Below are positions 55,948 to 64,000 of a stretch of 64,000 bases of DNA, one piece after another. Both the position numbers and the translations under genes were made by a program. Under the pieces are notes generated by a model. That model saw only the letters and a list, made by a program, of their open reading frames with translations. It ran no database searches and was not told the DNA's origin. Within the stretch, counting starts at the first letter, position 1; each line of letters opens with the position of its first letter. The DNA is from CAVRCA01 sp963719345 (GTDB lineage Bacteria > Pseudomonadota > Alphaproteobacteria > Acetobacterales > Acetobacteraceae): positions 248,001-312,000 of the forward strand of contig CAVRCA010000004.1 in the NCBI GenBank assembly GCA_963719345.1. The letters run 5' to 3'.

Positions 55948-58191
55948 TCACTTGCGGCCAACCTGGCGTGAGCGGGGCCTGCGAGCCGCTTGTTTTCGGG
56001 TCGCTTGTTGCGGTTTTTCAGGGACCGCGTGACGCACGAGGTGCTCGAGGACTTCTGCGGCGCGCGTGATGGACGCCTGCACGCTCGCCAGCATGTCCGG
56101 TATCTGCGCCACCTCGACACCGTCGGTGATCTCCAAGGCGGCGAGCTGGGCATTTTCCATCATCGACGACAGCAGGTTCTGGAACAGGAGATCGGGTGCC
56201 GACTCGAGCCGACCGGTCCTGACCCGGATGCCGGCGACGATACCCTCCTGGAAGCGGCGGCGTGCGTCGTTCGCCGCGGTTCGCTCGCTCAGGTCGGTGA
56301 ACAGGAGCACGAAGCCGAGCACCCGGTCCGGGGAGGAGAACACCGGGTCGGCGCGAACCATCAGGGGCCGCGTGTCGTCGTGGCTGGTCTTCAGCCGCGC
56401 CTCACCGCGCCATGTGCGCCGGCGGGTGAGCATATCTCGCAAGCGCGTGCGGATCTCGTCGGGCTCGGCAAAACAATCCGGGAGGTCGTCGATGTGCTCC
56501 AACGGCACCCGGGGATTGTACCGCAGCATTTCGAACGCCTTGTTCGTCAGGATGATCCGTCCCTCGGCATCGCCGATGATCACCGGCTGCTCGGCGAGGC
56601 CGACTTCATGGCGGACATGGGTGAGCTGGCTCTGCACGATGAGCGTGCGGACCGCGCGGAACTGCAACACCACGTCGGCCACCGTGTCGCCGATCAGACG
56701 CGCCGCGGCGAGATCGGCTGGCGTCCACGGCGCGCACGTCCCCTCCACCAGCTGGTGCCATTGCGCGAAGGACCGGCGTGGTGAAAGTTCCAGCGGATTG
56801 TCGCCGACGAGCACCGGCTTGAACGGGTTGCCGCCCCAGGTGACGGTGCGCACACGCTCGGGGCGAAACCAGATCAGGTACTCCCCGGCAGTATCCGACA
56901 CCGGGGCAGCCACAACGCCGCTGGCGACGGGAACCAGCGGCTGAAATCGCGGTGCGTGCTGGCTGAGCGAAGCGGTCGCGCGCACGGCGGGACCGGGTTG
57001 CGCCGCGAGCCAGGCGGCGATCTCCCGGAGCTGCTGGGTGCCGGGCACCTCACCGGCCGTGAGGACCTCGCCCTCGAACAACAGCGCCGCACCGGTCGCA
57101 TCGAGCGGCTGCAGCAGCGCCTGCGGGTCGTCGAACAAAGCTGCCCGCCAATCGCCCTTGCGTGAGATCGCCTGGATCAGCCGTTGCTCCAGCCTTCGAA
57201 CGGCGATCTCGGCCTGGGCCTGGGCGAAGCTCTCGAGCGCGGTGATCCGCATCGCGACCGCCTCCGCCAGCAGCTCACACAACGCCCGCATCTCGAAATG
57301 AACAAAGCGGGGTGAGTAATGATGGCAGGAAATCAAGCCCCAGAGACGCCCGCCGACGACGAGGGACACCACCAGGGTGGCTCCGACTCCCATGTTCTTG
57401 AGGTATTGGACATGCAACGGGGAGATGCTGCGCAACGAGCACAGCGACATGTCGAGATCCCGCCCAGTGCCCGGCGTAAACCGTGGCGTCAGCGGCACGG
57501 GAGTATAGTCGATGTCGACCAGCACGCGGACCCGGTTCCGCTCGTAGAGCTTGCGGGCGATCTGCGGGATGTCGGAAGCCGGATAGCGGTTGCCCAGAAA
57601 GGCCTCGAGCTCAGGTTTGCGCTCCTCGGCAAGCACCTCACCGTGCCCGGCATCATCGAAACGGTAGACCATGACCCGGTCATAGCCTGTCACGGCCCGC
57701 ATGATGCGCGCCGTGTCGTCGCAGAGCACGGGCAGCGACGCGGCGTCCAAGATGTCCCGCATCGCCGTCTCGATGCTGCCATCGAGATCGAGTCGCGGTC
57801 CGGCGGGCTCCAGCTCGATCACAAGCCCGCCTTCCGATAGCCGATGCACCAGGGCATCGAACTCGGCGGCTGGGCGGCCGACCCGGCAACGGATCGCCAC
57901 CGGCACTTCCTGCATCGGGTGGGCCAGCTCGGGCCGGAGGCATGCCGCGAGATCTCCCGGCAGGGTCGCCAGCGGCCGGCCGAGAGCGCTGGCCTTCAGT
58001 CGCAGGAACTCCGAGGCGTTGGCACTCTCCTGAACCACGAGCAACTCAGGCTCCCGCACGACCAGCAAGGCGCCGCTGGGCTGGATCGAACGGGCAAGAT
58101 GGATCTGTTCCCGCTCGCAGTTGGTGAGGTCCGCCTGCCCGAAGGCAGGCGTGGAGGGCGCATGCGAGACCGCTGCTTCAGCGCGTTCCAT
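55948..58191 (-). CDS. bphP: Bacteriophytochrome with PAS output and no histidine-kinase domain
   Basis: A 747-residue red/far-red photoreceptor. PAS-GAF-PHY core: biliverdin-attachment Cys25 in LTNCEREQIHLARSIQPSGA; GAF with NRYPASDIPQIARKLYERNR and SPLHVQYLKNMGVGATLVVS; PHY tongue with LSPRRSFAQWHQLVEG. After about residue 520 a PAS domain (QPVIIGDAEGRIILTNKAFE) leads to a short helical tail; no H-box, HATPase or receiver is seen. This is the architecture of BphP1 of Rhodopseudomonas palustris and of photosynthetic Bradyrhizobium, which act directly on PpsR2. It follows ppsR2 with no gap (TGA then ATG). Confidence 0.93.
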   Translation of the reverse strand: MERAEAAVSHAPSTPAFGQADLTNCEREQIHLARSIQPSGALLVVREPELLVVQESANASEFLRLKASALGRPLATLPGDLAACLRPELAHPMQEVPVAIRCRVGRPAAEFDALVHRLSEGGLVIELEPAGPRLDLDGSIETAMRDILDAASLPVLCDDTARIMRAVTGYDRVMVYRFDDAGHGEVLAEERKPELEAFLGNRYPASDIPQIARKLYERNRVRVLVDIDYTPVPLTPRFTPGTGRDLDMSLCSLRSISPLHVQYLKNMGVGATLVVSLVVGGRLWGLISCHHYSPRFVHFEMRALCELLAEAVAMRITALESFAQAQAEIAVRRLEQRLIQAISRKGDWRAALFDDPQALLQPLDATGAALLFEGEVLTAGEVPGTQQLREIAAWLAAQPGPAVRATASLSQHAPRFQPLVPVASGVVAAPVSDTAGEYLIWFRPERVRTVTWGGNPFKPVLVGDNPLELSPRRSFAQWHQLVEGTCAPWTPADLAAARLIGDTVADVVLQFRAVRTLIVQSQLTHVRHEVGLAEQPVIIGDAEGRIILTNKAFEMLRYNPRVPLEHIDDLPDCFAEPDEIRTRLRDMLTRRRTWRGEARLKTSHDDTRPLMVRADPVFSSPDRVLGFVLLFTDLSERTAANDARRRFQEGIVAGIRVRTGRLESAPDLLFQNLLSSMMENAQLAALEITDGVEVAQIPDMLASVQASITRAAEVLEHLVRHAVPEKPQQATRKQAARRPRSRQVGRK

Positions 58192-59542
58192 TCAGTCGGT
58201 AGTTTCTCCCGCCGCACCGTTTCCGTCCAGGCCGTATCGGCTCAGCTTCGCATACAGGCTTTGCCGGCTCAGCCCGAGCAACTCCGCCGCCGCCGTACGA
58301 TTACCGGCGGCCTGCTCCAGCGCCCCCTCGATGTAGTGACGTTCGATCAGGCCGCCGGTGTCCCTCACCAGTTGCGGCAGGGGGATCTTGCCGATCCTGT
58401 CGGTGAGGCCGCTGAGAGACGCCTCAAGTCCATCCATGGGCTTGGCGAGCGACAACCGCCGGCTCACATCCCGCAGCAACACGCCGATGTGCCGCGATTT
58501 CCGTTCGGTATCGACGGAAGCAGAGATCTCGACCGCGGCCTCGGTCCCGAGTTCGCCGGTTATCGTCGTCGCGAAGTTCCGCACGACGCCGTGGCGCAGG
58601 ACACTCGCGATCAGCACGGACGCGTCTGCGCCCGCCTGGGACAACCACCGGCCCAGCGGTTCGCCGATGACGGTGGGCGCGATCACGGCCTGGATCAGAT
58701 CGAGGAAAGCTCGGTTCGCCCGGCGCACCGTGCCCTCCTCATCGAGCAGGACAAAGCCGTCCGGCAGCTGCTCGATCAGGTCGTCGGAGGACCGACGCCA
58801 CTGAACCCGATGCAGCAGGCTGGACCACCCCGGTTTCGGAGAGCTGCAGCAGGAACACCGATCCTGATTCCGCCGCGCCCAAAGATGCCCGGATGAACCA
58901 GCTGGACCGTTCTCCCCCGAGATGCACGATGATGCCGGGAGCCCTGCCCTGCTCGCGCACCCGGCTCAGCATGGACTGGACAGGGTGGCGATCTTGCTCG
59001 GCCACGGCGGAGAGAAGGCTCCAGCCGGTCGCCACGTTCCAGGCCTTCATTGCCGCGGGGTTGGCCTCGACCACGCTCAGATCGTCGGCCCTCAACAGCA
59101 GCACCGGCTCACTCGAGGAGTTGAACAGCAGGCGGTAGCGGGTCTCGACTTCGCGTAGCTTCCAGTAATCCTTTTCGCGGGCATGCTGGGCTGCGACCAA
59201 CCGGGCTTGCAGCTCTGCAACACCTTGCAGGTTCTTGCCGACCGCGATCAGTCCGGACTTCCGTCCGAGCCGAACCGCGTTGTATTCCATCACCAGTTCG
59301 AGGCCGCTCGGGAAGCGCTGGGTTATTTGCCGAAAGTCCGACACGCCGTTCGTTCTGGCATCGTCGAGCATGCGTCGGATGCTGCCGCCACCGAAATCGC
59401 CGACGGTTTCGGCCCAGGGACGCCCCACCCAGCCGCCGATTTCCTCGCCGGATATGGTATTGGCGAGATTGGCCTCCCTTATCACGCCGGCGGGGTCGAG
59501 ATGGAGCGTGATGTCGGGTAGCGCCAGATCGACGCCGCTCAT
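58192..59542 (-). CDS. ppsR2: PpsR/CrtJ photosystem repressor, copy 2 (one frameshift)
   Basis: About 450 residues after repair. N-terminal PAS (MSGVDLALPDITLHLDPAGV), helical linker (ARLVAAQHAREKDYWKLREV), PAS with LLFNSSSEPVLLLRADDLSV, then in the second frame EGTVRRANRAFLDLIQAVIA and the Fis-type HTH TAAAELLGLSRQSLYAKLSR. The break is a single indel at about 58805. At the place of the CrtJ redox Cys this copy has Tyr (IERHYIEGALEQ). The TGA directly abuts the bphP ATG, so the pair is one operon. Confidence 0.88.
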
Positions 59543-59905
59543 ATGCCAAGTCCTTGCGTTGTGCTCACAATGTCCAATCTGGTCCAGTGATCTCGGTTAT
59601 ATCCTGGCCAGATCGTAGGTGCACGTTGCACTGGATGCGTATCCAACAATAGCGACGTGCGTTCAAAACTGCGACATAGGGCTGACGCTGGACGTGGCGC
59701 GAACCCGGCTGGCCGAATTGCGGCCCTGGACGACATCGTTCGCCCGGCGCTCGCCTAGGAGCCAGGCGCATCCGCACGCTTAGGCGAGTGACACCCGATG
59801 TCGGGAGGTTTGGGCGAGGGGATGCCCGGACGGCCGAGAGCGGCTATTCTGGCCTTAGATAGATGCAATCGGCGGGTGTGACGGCCCGCTTCGGTCAGGA
59901 ATGGC
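59543..59905. other. Intergenic region upstream of ppsR2 and the COG4280-like gene
   Basis: About 360 bp, divergent promoters expected. A short palindrome TTGTG-CT-CACAA lies at 59559-59570, 17 bp before ppsR2. I found no TGT-N12-ACA site, so ppsR2-bphP may not be PpsR-controlled. Nothing else recognised. Confidence 0.4.
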
Positions 59906-60665
59906 ATGACGGTCGACTGGACACACGCAGGGCCATCGATGCTCGCGGCGTTCCTCGCCTCGCTGGTGGAGTTCGTCGAGGCGCTGACGATCGTGCTCGC
60001 CGTTGGCGCCGTACGAGGCTGGCGCGGCGCGCTCGGCGGCAGCGGTTGGCCCTCCTGGTCCTGCTGGGCCTCACGGCGGCGCTGGGGCCGGCACTCACCC
60101 GCATCCCGCTCGGGGCCGTGCGCCTCGGTCTTGGCAGCTTGCTTGCTCCTGTTCGGGATGCGGTGGCTGCGCAAGGCGGTGCTGCGGGCCGCCGGGGTGA
60201 TCCCGCTGCACGACGAGGAAGCGGTCTATGCCGAGCAGACCGCCGTCCTGGCGCTCGGCGGCAGGACCCGCGGCTGGGATCGCGTCGCTGTCTCGACCGC
60301 CTTCAAGATCACCATGGTCGAGGGCATCGAGGTGGTGTTCATCGTGGTGGCGATCGGCGCCGGCGGCGGGCTGCTGCTGCCGGCGAGTTTTGGGGCGATC
60401 GCGGCCCTGCTGCTGGTGATCGCCTTGGGGTTCGTGCTGCACAAACCGGTCGCAGGCAATCCCGGAGAACGCCCTGAAGTTTGCGGTGGGCGTCCTGGTC
60501 TGTGCTTTCGGGACCTTCTGGATCGGCGAAGGCATGGGACTGGACTGGCCGGGCGAGGATTGGTCGATCCTCGGGCTGAACCTCGGCTTCCTTACGGCGG
60601 CGCTGGTCGCAGTGCCCCTCAGCCGGCCCCGGACGTCGCAGTCCGTCGCGTCCGCTCGCCGGTAG
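59906..60665 (+). CDS. COG4280-like multi-span membrane protein (about three frameshifts)
   Basis: Joined frames give a membrane protein of about 250 residues. It starts MLAAFLASLVEFVEALTIVL after a short lead, then, in shifted frames, LLGLTAALGPALTRIPLGAV, LLLFGMRWLRKAVLRAAGVI, STAFKITMVEGIEVVFIVVA and FGTFWIGEGMGLDWPGEDWS, ending at TAG 60663. The E-F-V-E-A/V-E-G-I-E repeats resemble two-fold transporter motifs (UPF0016/iron-permease-like glutamates), suggesting cation transport, but function is unknown. Breaks at about 60050, 60140 and 60465. Confidence 0.6.
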
Positions 60666-60670
60666 GCTGC

Positions 60671-60889
60671 ATGAGCTGGTTCAAGACTGCATGGGCCGAG
60701 TGCCTCGGCCTGTTCGTCGATGACGGCAGGCTCGCGGCGGCTCTGCTCCTCTGGATTGCGGCCGCCGGGCTGGTGCTGCCCCGGCTCGGCCTGCCGACGG
60801 CCATGCCGCCGCTCATCCTGTTCGCCGGGCTCGCCGTCATCCTGGTCGAGAGCGCCGCGCGGCGTGCGCGCGCGGGCCGCGACCATTGA
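60671..60889 (+). CDS. Small two-span membrane protein
   Basis: 72 residues: MSWFKTAWAECLGLFVDDGR, then two hydrophobic helices (LAAALLLWIAAAGLVLPRLG and LILFAGLAVILVESAARR) and a basic tail. It starts 5 bp after the COG4280-like gene and overlaps the crcB start (TTGA). Family not recognised; likely a partner of its upstream neighbour. Confidence 0.65.
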   Translation: MSWFKTAWAECLGLFVDDGRLAAALLLWIAAAGLVLPRLGLPTAMPPLILFAGLAVILVESAARRARAGRDH

Positions 60890-62106
60890 TCGCGTATCTC
60901 TCGGTTGCCCTGGGCAGCGCGCTGGGCGGCGTGGCCCGTTACGGGTTCGGGTTGGCGGCGGCCCGCCTCTGGGGCGAGACGTTTCCGTGGGGAACCATCA
61001 TCATCAACGTCGTGGGCAGCTTCGTCATCGGGTTGTTCGCAGCCTTGACGTTGCCGTCAGGCCCGTTGCCGGCCGGACCGAACCTGCGCGCATTCGTCAT
61101 GGTCGGCCTGTGCGGCGGGTTCACTACATTCTCGTCCTTCAGCTTGCAGACCTTCGCCCTTGCCCGCGACGGCAGCTGGATCGGCGCGGCCGCCAACGTG
61201 CTGCTGTCCGTCGCCCTGTGCCTCGTGGCCGTCACCCTCGGGCACGTCGCCGCCGAGCGGATCGGCGTGCTGCGCTCGGAAGCGTCGTCCATGTCGCGTC
61301 ACATCGTTGCCGTGCTCGACCGGACCGAAACCGCGCGCCCGGTGCTTGCCGCTGCGGCCCTTGCCGCCGACCGGCTGGGCACGGCGCGGATCGCTGCCCT
61401 GCATGTCCGACCCGACGCCGAGGATGGGTTCATGCCGACCGAGGAGGTCACGTCCGAGCGGCGCGGGCATCAGGCCGCGGTGCAGGCGGCGCGCCAAGCG
61501 GCCGATCTGCACGGCATTTTCGAGGCTTGGCGGCGCACATCCGGGCAAGGCGAGTGGCGCGACCGCACGGGAGGGATGGCGCAAATCATGGCCGCGGAGG
61601 CCACGGGGGCCGATTTGGTCGTGGTCGGCCGGCCAGTGTCCGGCTGGCGGGCCGATGCGAACCAGGCGCTCCTCGCGGCGCTGTTTGATGTCCGGCGGCC
61701 GACCTTGGTGGTACCGGAAGCGATGCCGACCTCTCTCGGGCAGAACGTGGCCCTCGCATGGAAGCCGAGCGAGGCCGCCGACCGGGCGACCGAGGCGGCG
61801 TTGCCGGTGCTGCTCAGGGCCGAGCAGGTAACCGTGTTGATCGGCGCCGAGGACGACGCCCGCGCGGCGCTACCCGCCGCTCTGCTGCAAAGACTCGCCA
61901 AAGCAGCCGTTCCGGTGGCAGTCGACCGGTTTGAAACCCACAATCGCCGCACCGGCGAGATGCTTCTTTCCCGGGCTCGACTGCTCGGGGCCGACCTGCT
62001 CGTGATGGGCGCCTACACGCGTCCTCGGGTGGCGGAGTTCGTCTTCGGCGGCGCCACGCGCGAGATTTTTGCGGCAGCCGACTTGCCCGTGCTGATGCAC
62101 CATTGA
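60886..62106 (+). CDS. crcB: CrcB fluoride channel joined to a universal stress protein domain
   Basis: One open frame of 406 residues from TTG 60886. Residues 1 to about 130 are CrcB/Fluc, a four-helix fluoride channel: ALGSALGGVARYGFGLAAAR, WGTIIINVVGSFVIGLFAAL and GLCGGFTTFSSFSLQTFALA are the family signatures. From about 136 (MSRHIVAVLDRTETARPVLA) to the end is a UspA-type tandem: LHVRP, ATGADLVVVGRP and LGADLLVMGAYTRPRVAEFV with GGATREIF. It may be a true fusion or two genes merged by a lost base. The C-terminal half resembles two-domain Usp proteins of Alphaproteobacteria. Confidence 0.85.
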   Translation: MIAYLSVALGSALGGVARYGFGLAAARLWGETFPWGTIIINVVGSFVIGLFAALTLPSGPLPAGPNLRAFVMVGLCGGFTTFSSFSLQTFALARDGSWIGAAANVLLSVALCLVAVTLGHVAAERIGVLRSEASSMSRHIVAVLDRTETARPVLAAAALAADRLGTARIAALHVRPDAEDGFMPTEEVTSERRGHQAAVQAARQAADLHGIFEAWRRTSGQGEWRDRTGGMAQIMAAEATGADLVVVGRPVSGWRADANQALLAALFDVRRPTLVVPEAMPTSLGQNVALAWKPSEAADRATEAALPVLLRAEQVTVLIGAEDDARAALPAALLQRLAKAAVPVAVDRFETHNRRTGEMLLSRARLLGADLLVMGAYTRPRVAEFVFGGATREIFAAADLPVLMHH

Positions 62107-62157
62107 GCGTTCCCTCCACTCCCCGGCCGACCTCCGCAGCAGCGCACGGTAGTTGAC

Positions 62158-62730
62158 GTGCGGTTCATCACGGATTTCGCCGATCAGGCGGTATTGCTGC
62201 CGCTGGCGGCCGGCGTCGCCCTGACGTTCTTCTTCTCCGGCTGGCGGCGCGGCGCGGTCGCATGGAGCCTAGGGATCGGCGGGACTCTCGGCGTCATGCT
62301 GGCACTCAAGCTGGCTTTTCTTGCCTGCGGTCGCCTCCTGCCCATCACCGACCTGCACAGTCCGAGCGGGCACACGGCGGCGGCGGCGGCGGTCTATGGC
62401 GGGCTGCTGGGCATCCTCGTGCGACGGCTCACCGGACGCTCCAGTTGGGCGCTGCCGTGCGCCATGTCGGTGGCGCTCGTGATCGGCGTCTCGCGGCTGG
62501 TGCTGGGTCTCCATACCGGGCTCGAGGTGGTGATCGGCGCGGTCGTCGGCGTGTGTGGTGCCGTGGCCGCCGCGACCTTCGCGGGGCCGCCGCCGCCGAC
62601 GCTGCGGCTCGGGCGAGTTGCCGCCGTGGCGTTCGTGGTCCTGCTGCTGTTCCACGGCTTCCGGATGCCCGCCGAGGCGGCGATCCGGCGGTTCGCCCTG
62701 GACGTCTGGCCGCTGTCGCGGTGCCGCTGA
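62158..62730 (+). CDS. PAP2-family membrane phosphatase
   Basis: A 190-residue protein with about five membrane helices. The phosphatase signature is spread as DLHSPSGHTAAAAAVYGG (motif 2, P-S-G-H) and GVSRLVLGLHTGLEVVIGAV (motif 3, S-R-x3-G-x-H-x3-E/D-V). Motif 1 (K-x6-R-P) is only partly visible as K-L-A-F-L-A-C-G-R. Such enzymes dephosphorylate lipid or undecaprenyl phosphates. GTG start after a 51-bp gap. Confidence 0.8.
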   Translation: MRFITDFADQAVLLPLAAGVALTFFFSGWRRGAVAWSLGIGGTLGVMLALKLAFLACGRLLPITDLHSPSGHTAAAAAVYGGLLGILVRRLTGRSSWALPCAMSVALVIGVSRLVLGLHTGLEVVIGAVVGVCGAVAAATFAGPPPPTLRLGRVAAVAFVVLLLFHGFRMPAEAAIRRFALDVWPLSRCR

Positions 62731-62807
62731 CCAAGTTCAGTAAGAGTTTGCCCGACGGTCCGGCGGCGTTATAGTCGCTCGCATATAATGATCCGGGAGA
62801 GCAAGGC

Positions 62808-63816
62808 GTGGCGCGTTATCTGTCGGGCGTGAGTTTGCAAGGATTTTATAACGTCGAAGAGGCGCTGGGCGGCTTTCTTGCGCCGTTTGGCGTTCAGTTC
62901 TCGCCGGTTCTCGTGTCGGGCGATGTCGCTGATTTGGGGTTCTACAACCTCCCCGATCAGACGCCCGTCACCACGGATTCGGTCACCTACACGGCGGCCG
63001 GAGCGCCGGTCAGCGACACCTACAACGGTGTGAGCCTATGGAACCTGCTCGACACCACCGCCGGCGGCGTCAATGTCACCGCGGGCAAGAACGACATCCT
63101 GAGCAAGTACGTCATCGCGACCGGATCGGACGGCTACAAGGCGGCTTTTTCGCTTGGCGAGATCGATCCGCAATTCGGCAATCAGCCCGTGCTGGTCGCT
63201 TACTCCGATATTGCCGGGCAACTCGGTCCGAACGGGAGCGACGGGTTGGCGCGGATGGTCGTGCCAGGCGACCAGGCGGGCGGACGTTACGTGTCCGACC
63301 TGGTCAGCCTCCACGTCGGCAGCTTGCCGGAGCCGACGGTCGCCGGCCCCGGCGGGATTTCGAGCGAGTTCACTCTGTCCGGCCAGATCGAGGACCCCGC
63401 CACCTTCACGCCGGTCACGCTCGCAACCCTGTATTCGCCGACGCAGGAGACGGCGACATATACCTCCGGCGCCGGTCAGGTCACCGACACCTATACCGGC
63501 GTTTCGCTGTGGACGCTGGTCCAGGACGCGGGCCTGCTGACCGATCCGTCGGTCAAGAACGATCTGTTGCGGTTCGGCGTAGTGGCGACCGGCAGCGACG
63601 GCTATCGCGGCGCTGATTTCCTTGGGCGAGATCGATCCTGCGTTTGGCAACCAGCCGGACCTCGTCGCCTACGCCGACGCCAACGGGCAACTGGGCACCG
63701 GCGGCGCCGATGGAGCGACGCGCCTGGTGCTGCCCGGCGACCAGGCCGGCGGCCGTTATGTCTCGAACCTCGTCAGCCTGCAGGTGGTGGACCTGACCGC
63801 GCCGCACACTTCGTAG
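62808..63816 (+). CDS. Tandem-repeat protein resembling molybdopterin-oxidoreductase-like domains (one frameshift)
   Basis: Two copies of a domain of about 150 residues. Copy 1: GVSLWNLLDTTAGGVNVTAG, IATGSDGYKAAFSLGEIDPQ, FGNQPVLVAYSDIAGQLGPN, GDQAGGRYVSDLVSLHVGS. Copy 2: GVSLWTLVQDAGLLTDPSVK, VATGSDGYRGA and, after one indel at about 63615, GEIDPAFGNQPDLVAYADAN and GDQAGGRYVSNLVSLQV, ending at TAG. I have seen such segments in proteins annotated as sulfite-oxidase/molybdopterin-binding-like, but I see no Mo-ligand Cys. No signal peptide. Assignment tentative. Confidence 0.55.
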
Positions 63817-63843
63817 GCTGTCTCACAGCTCGCAGGCTGGGCT

Positions 63844-64000
63844 TCAATGTCGTTGGGGCGTGTTCAGGTTGACGGTCACGTTCTTGCGCTGGGTGAAGCT
63901 GTCCAGCATCCCTTCAAGCGAGAACTCGCGCCCGATGCCGCTCTGCTTGTAGCCGCCGTAGGAATGGCCGGGGACCTGGCCAAGTCCCTGGTTCACCTGC
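63844..64000 (-). CDS. Aldehyde dehydrogenase, C-terminal fragment
   Basis: The last 52 residues of a protein entering from the right: QVNQGLGQVPGHSYGGYKQS then GIGREFSLEGMLDSFTQRKN and VTVNL before TGA at 63844-63846. The G-G-x-K-x-S-G-x-G-R-E motif is the NAD-dependent aldehyde dehydrogenase C-terminal signature. Substrate unknown. Confidence 0.8.
   Translation of the reverse strand, partial: QVNQGLGQVPGHSYGGYKQSGIGREFSLEGMLDSFTQRKNVTVNLNTPQRH

Noticed and set aside
59755..60174. 139-residue minus-strand frame
   Set aside because: Antisense to the COG4280-like gene; no hydrophobic or family pattern.
1..64000. CRISPR arrays, tRNA/rRNA genes, retrons or defence systems
   Set aside because: No direct-repeat arrays, tRNA-like cloverleafs or signature proteins were found on reading the window.

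Overview
This window carries a nearly complete purple-bacterial photosynthesis gene cluster (PGC), from about 13.6 to 59.5 kb. To its left is an accessory flank rich in insertion sequences, and to its right are ordinary housekeeping and membrane genes. Base composition is uniformly GC-rich. The type-II reaction centre with a tetraheme PufC, the O2-dependent cyclase AcsF, an aminolevulinate synthase, a HiPIP and the crtEF-bchCXYZ-puf superoperon all point to an alphaproteobacterial anoxygenic phototroph. An Acetobacteraceae-type (Rhodospirillales) member is my best guess, but I cannot fix the genus from sequence alone.

Layout. 1-3.3 kb: acyl-CoA synthetase fragment, Rieske oxygenase and a small protein, divergent from a FadR-type GntR regulator with palindromic operator candidates. 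3.3-13.6 kb: degenerate genes (DUF4286-like, Zn-alcohol dehydrogenase, methyltransferase, CaiB/BaiF CoA-transferase) mixed with IS5-, IS110- and IS701-type elements, an intact enoyl-CoA hydratase and a CDGSH protein. 13.6-24.2 kb (minus strand): crtE-crtF-bchC-X-Y-Z-pufB-A-L-M-C. 24.2-26.7 kb (plus): crtD-crtC. 26.7-29.4 kb (minus): crtI-crtB and a small membrane protein. 29.5-34.8 kb (minus): bchI-D-O, a DUF3422 protein and a small membrane protein. 34.9-36.6 kb: a tiny plus-strand membrane peptide, HiPIP and hemA. 36.6-50.7 kb (minus): bchF-N-B-H-L-M-lhaA-puhA-B-C-orf-acsF-puhE-hemA. 51-55.9 kb (plus): ppaA/aerR-ppsR1-bchG-bchP-tspO. 55.9-59.5 kb (minus): ppsR2-bphP. 59.9-64 kb: a COG4280-like membrane protein, a small membrane protein, a CrcB/UspA reading frame, a PAP2 phosphatase, a tandem-repeat protein and the end of an aldehyde dehydrogenase.

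How it works together. HemA makes aminolevulinate; BchI/D/H, BchM, AcsF, BchL/N/B, BchF, BchX/Y/Z, BchC, BchG and BchP lead to bacteriochlorophyll. CrtE, B, I, C, D and F make spheroidene/spirilloxanthin-type carotenoids. PufBALMC and PuhA form the RC-LH1 complex, assembled with LhaA and PuhB/C/E. HiPIP is a plausible donor to PufC. Control is visible in the DNA: PpsR-type sites (TGT-N12-ACA) lie before bchC, crtD/crtE, crtI, bchI and bchF. Two of these regions show a second, weaker site at exactly 8 bp spacing. Two PpsR paralogues, a B12-type antirepressor (PpaA/AerR) and a kinase-less bacteriophytochrome supply redox and far-red light input.

Caveat. Single-base frameshifts interrupt at least fifteen otherwise conserved genes, worst between 37.4 and 47.4 kb. 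Repairing them on paper repeatedly restores the ATGA stop/start overlaps seen at the undamaged gene boundaries, so many are probably sequence errors rather than real lesions. Broken PGC genes are therefore listed as CDS with the break described.
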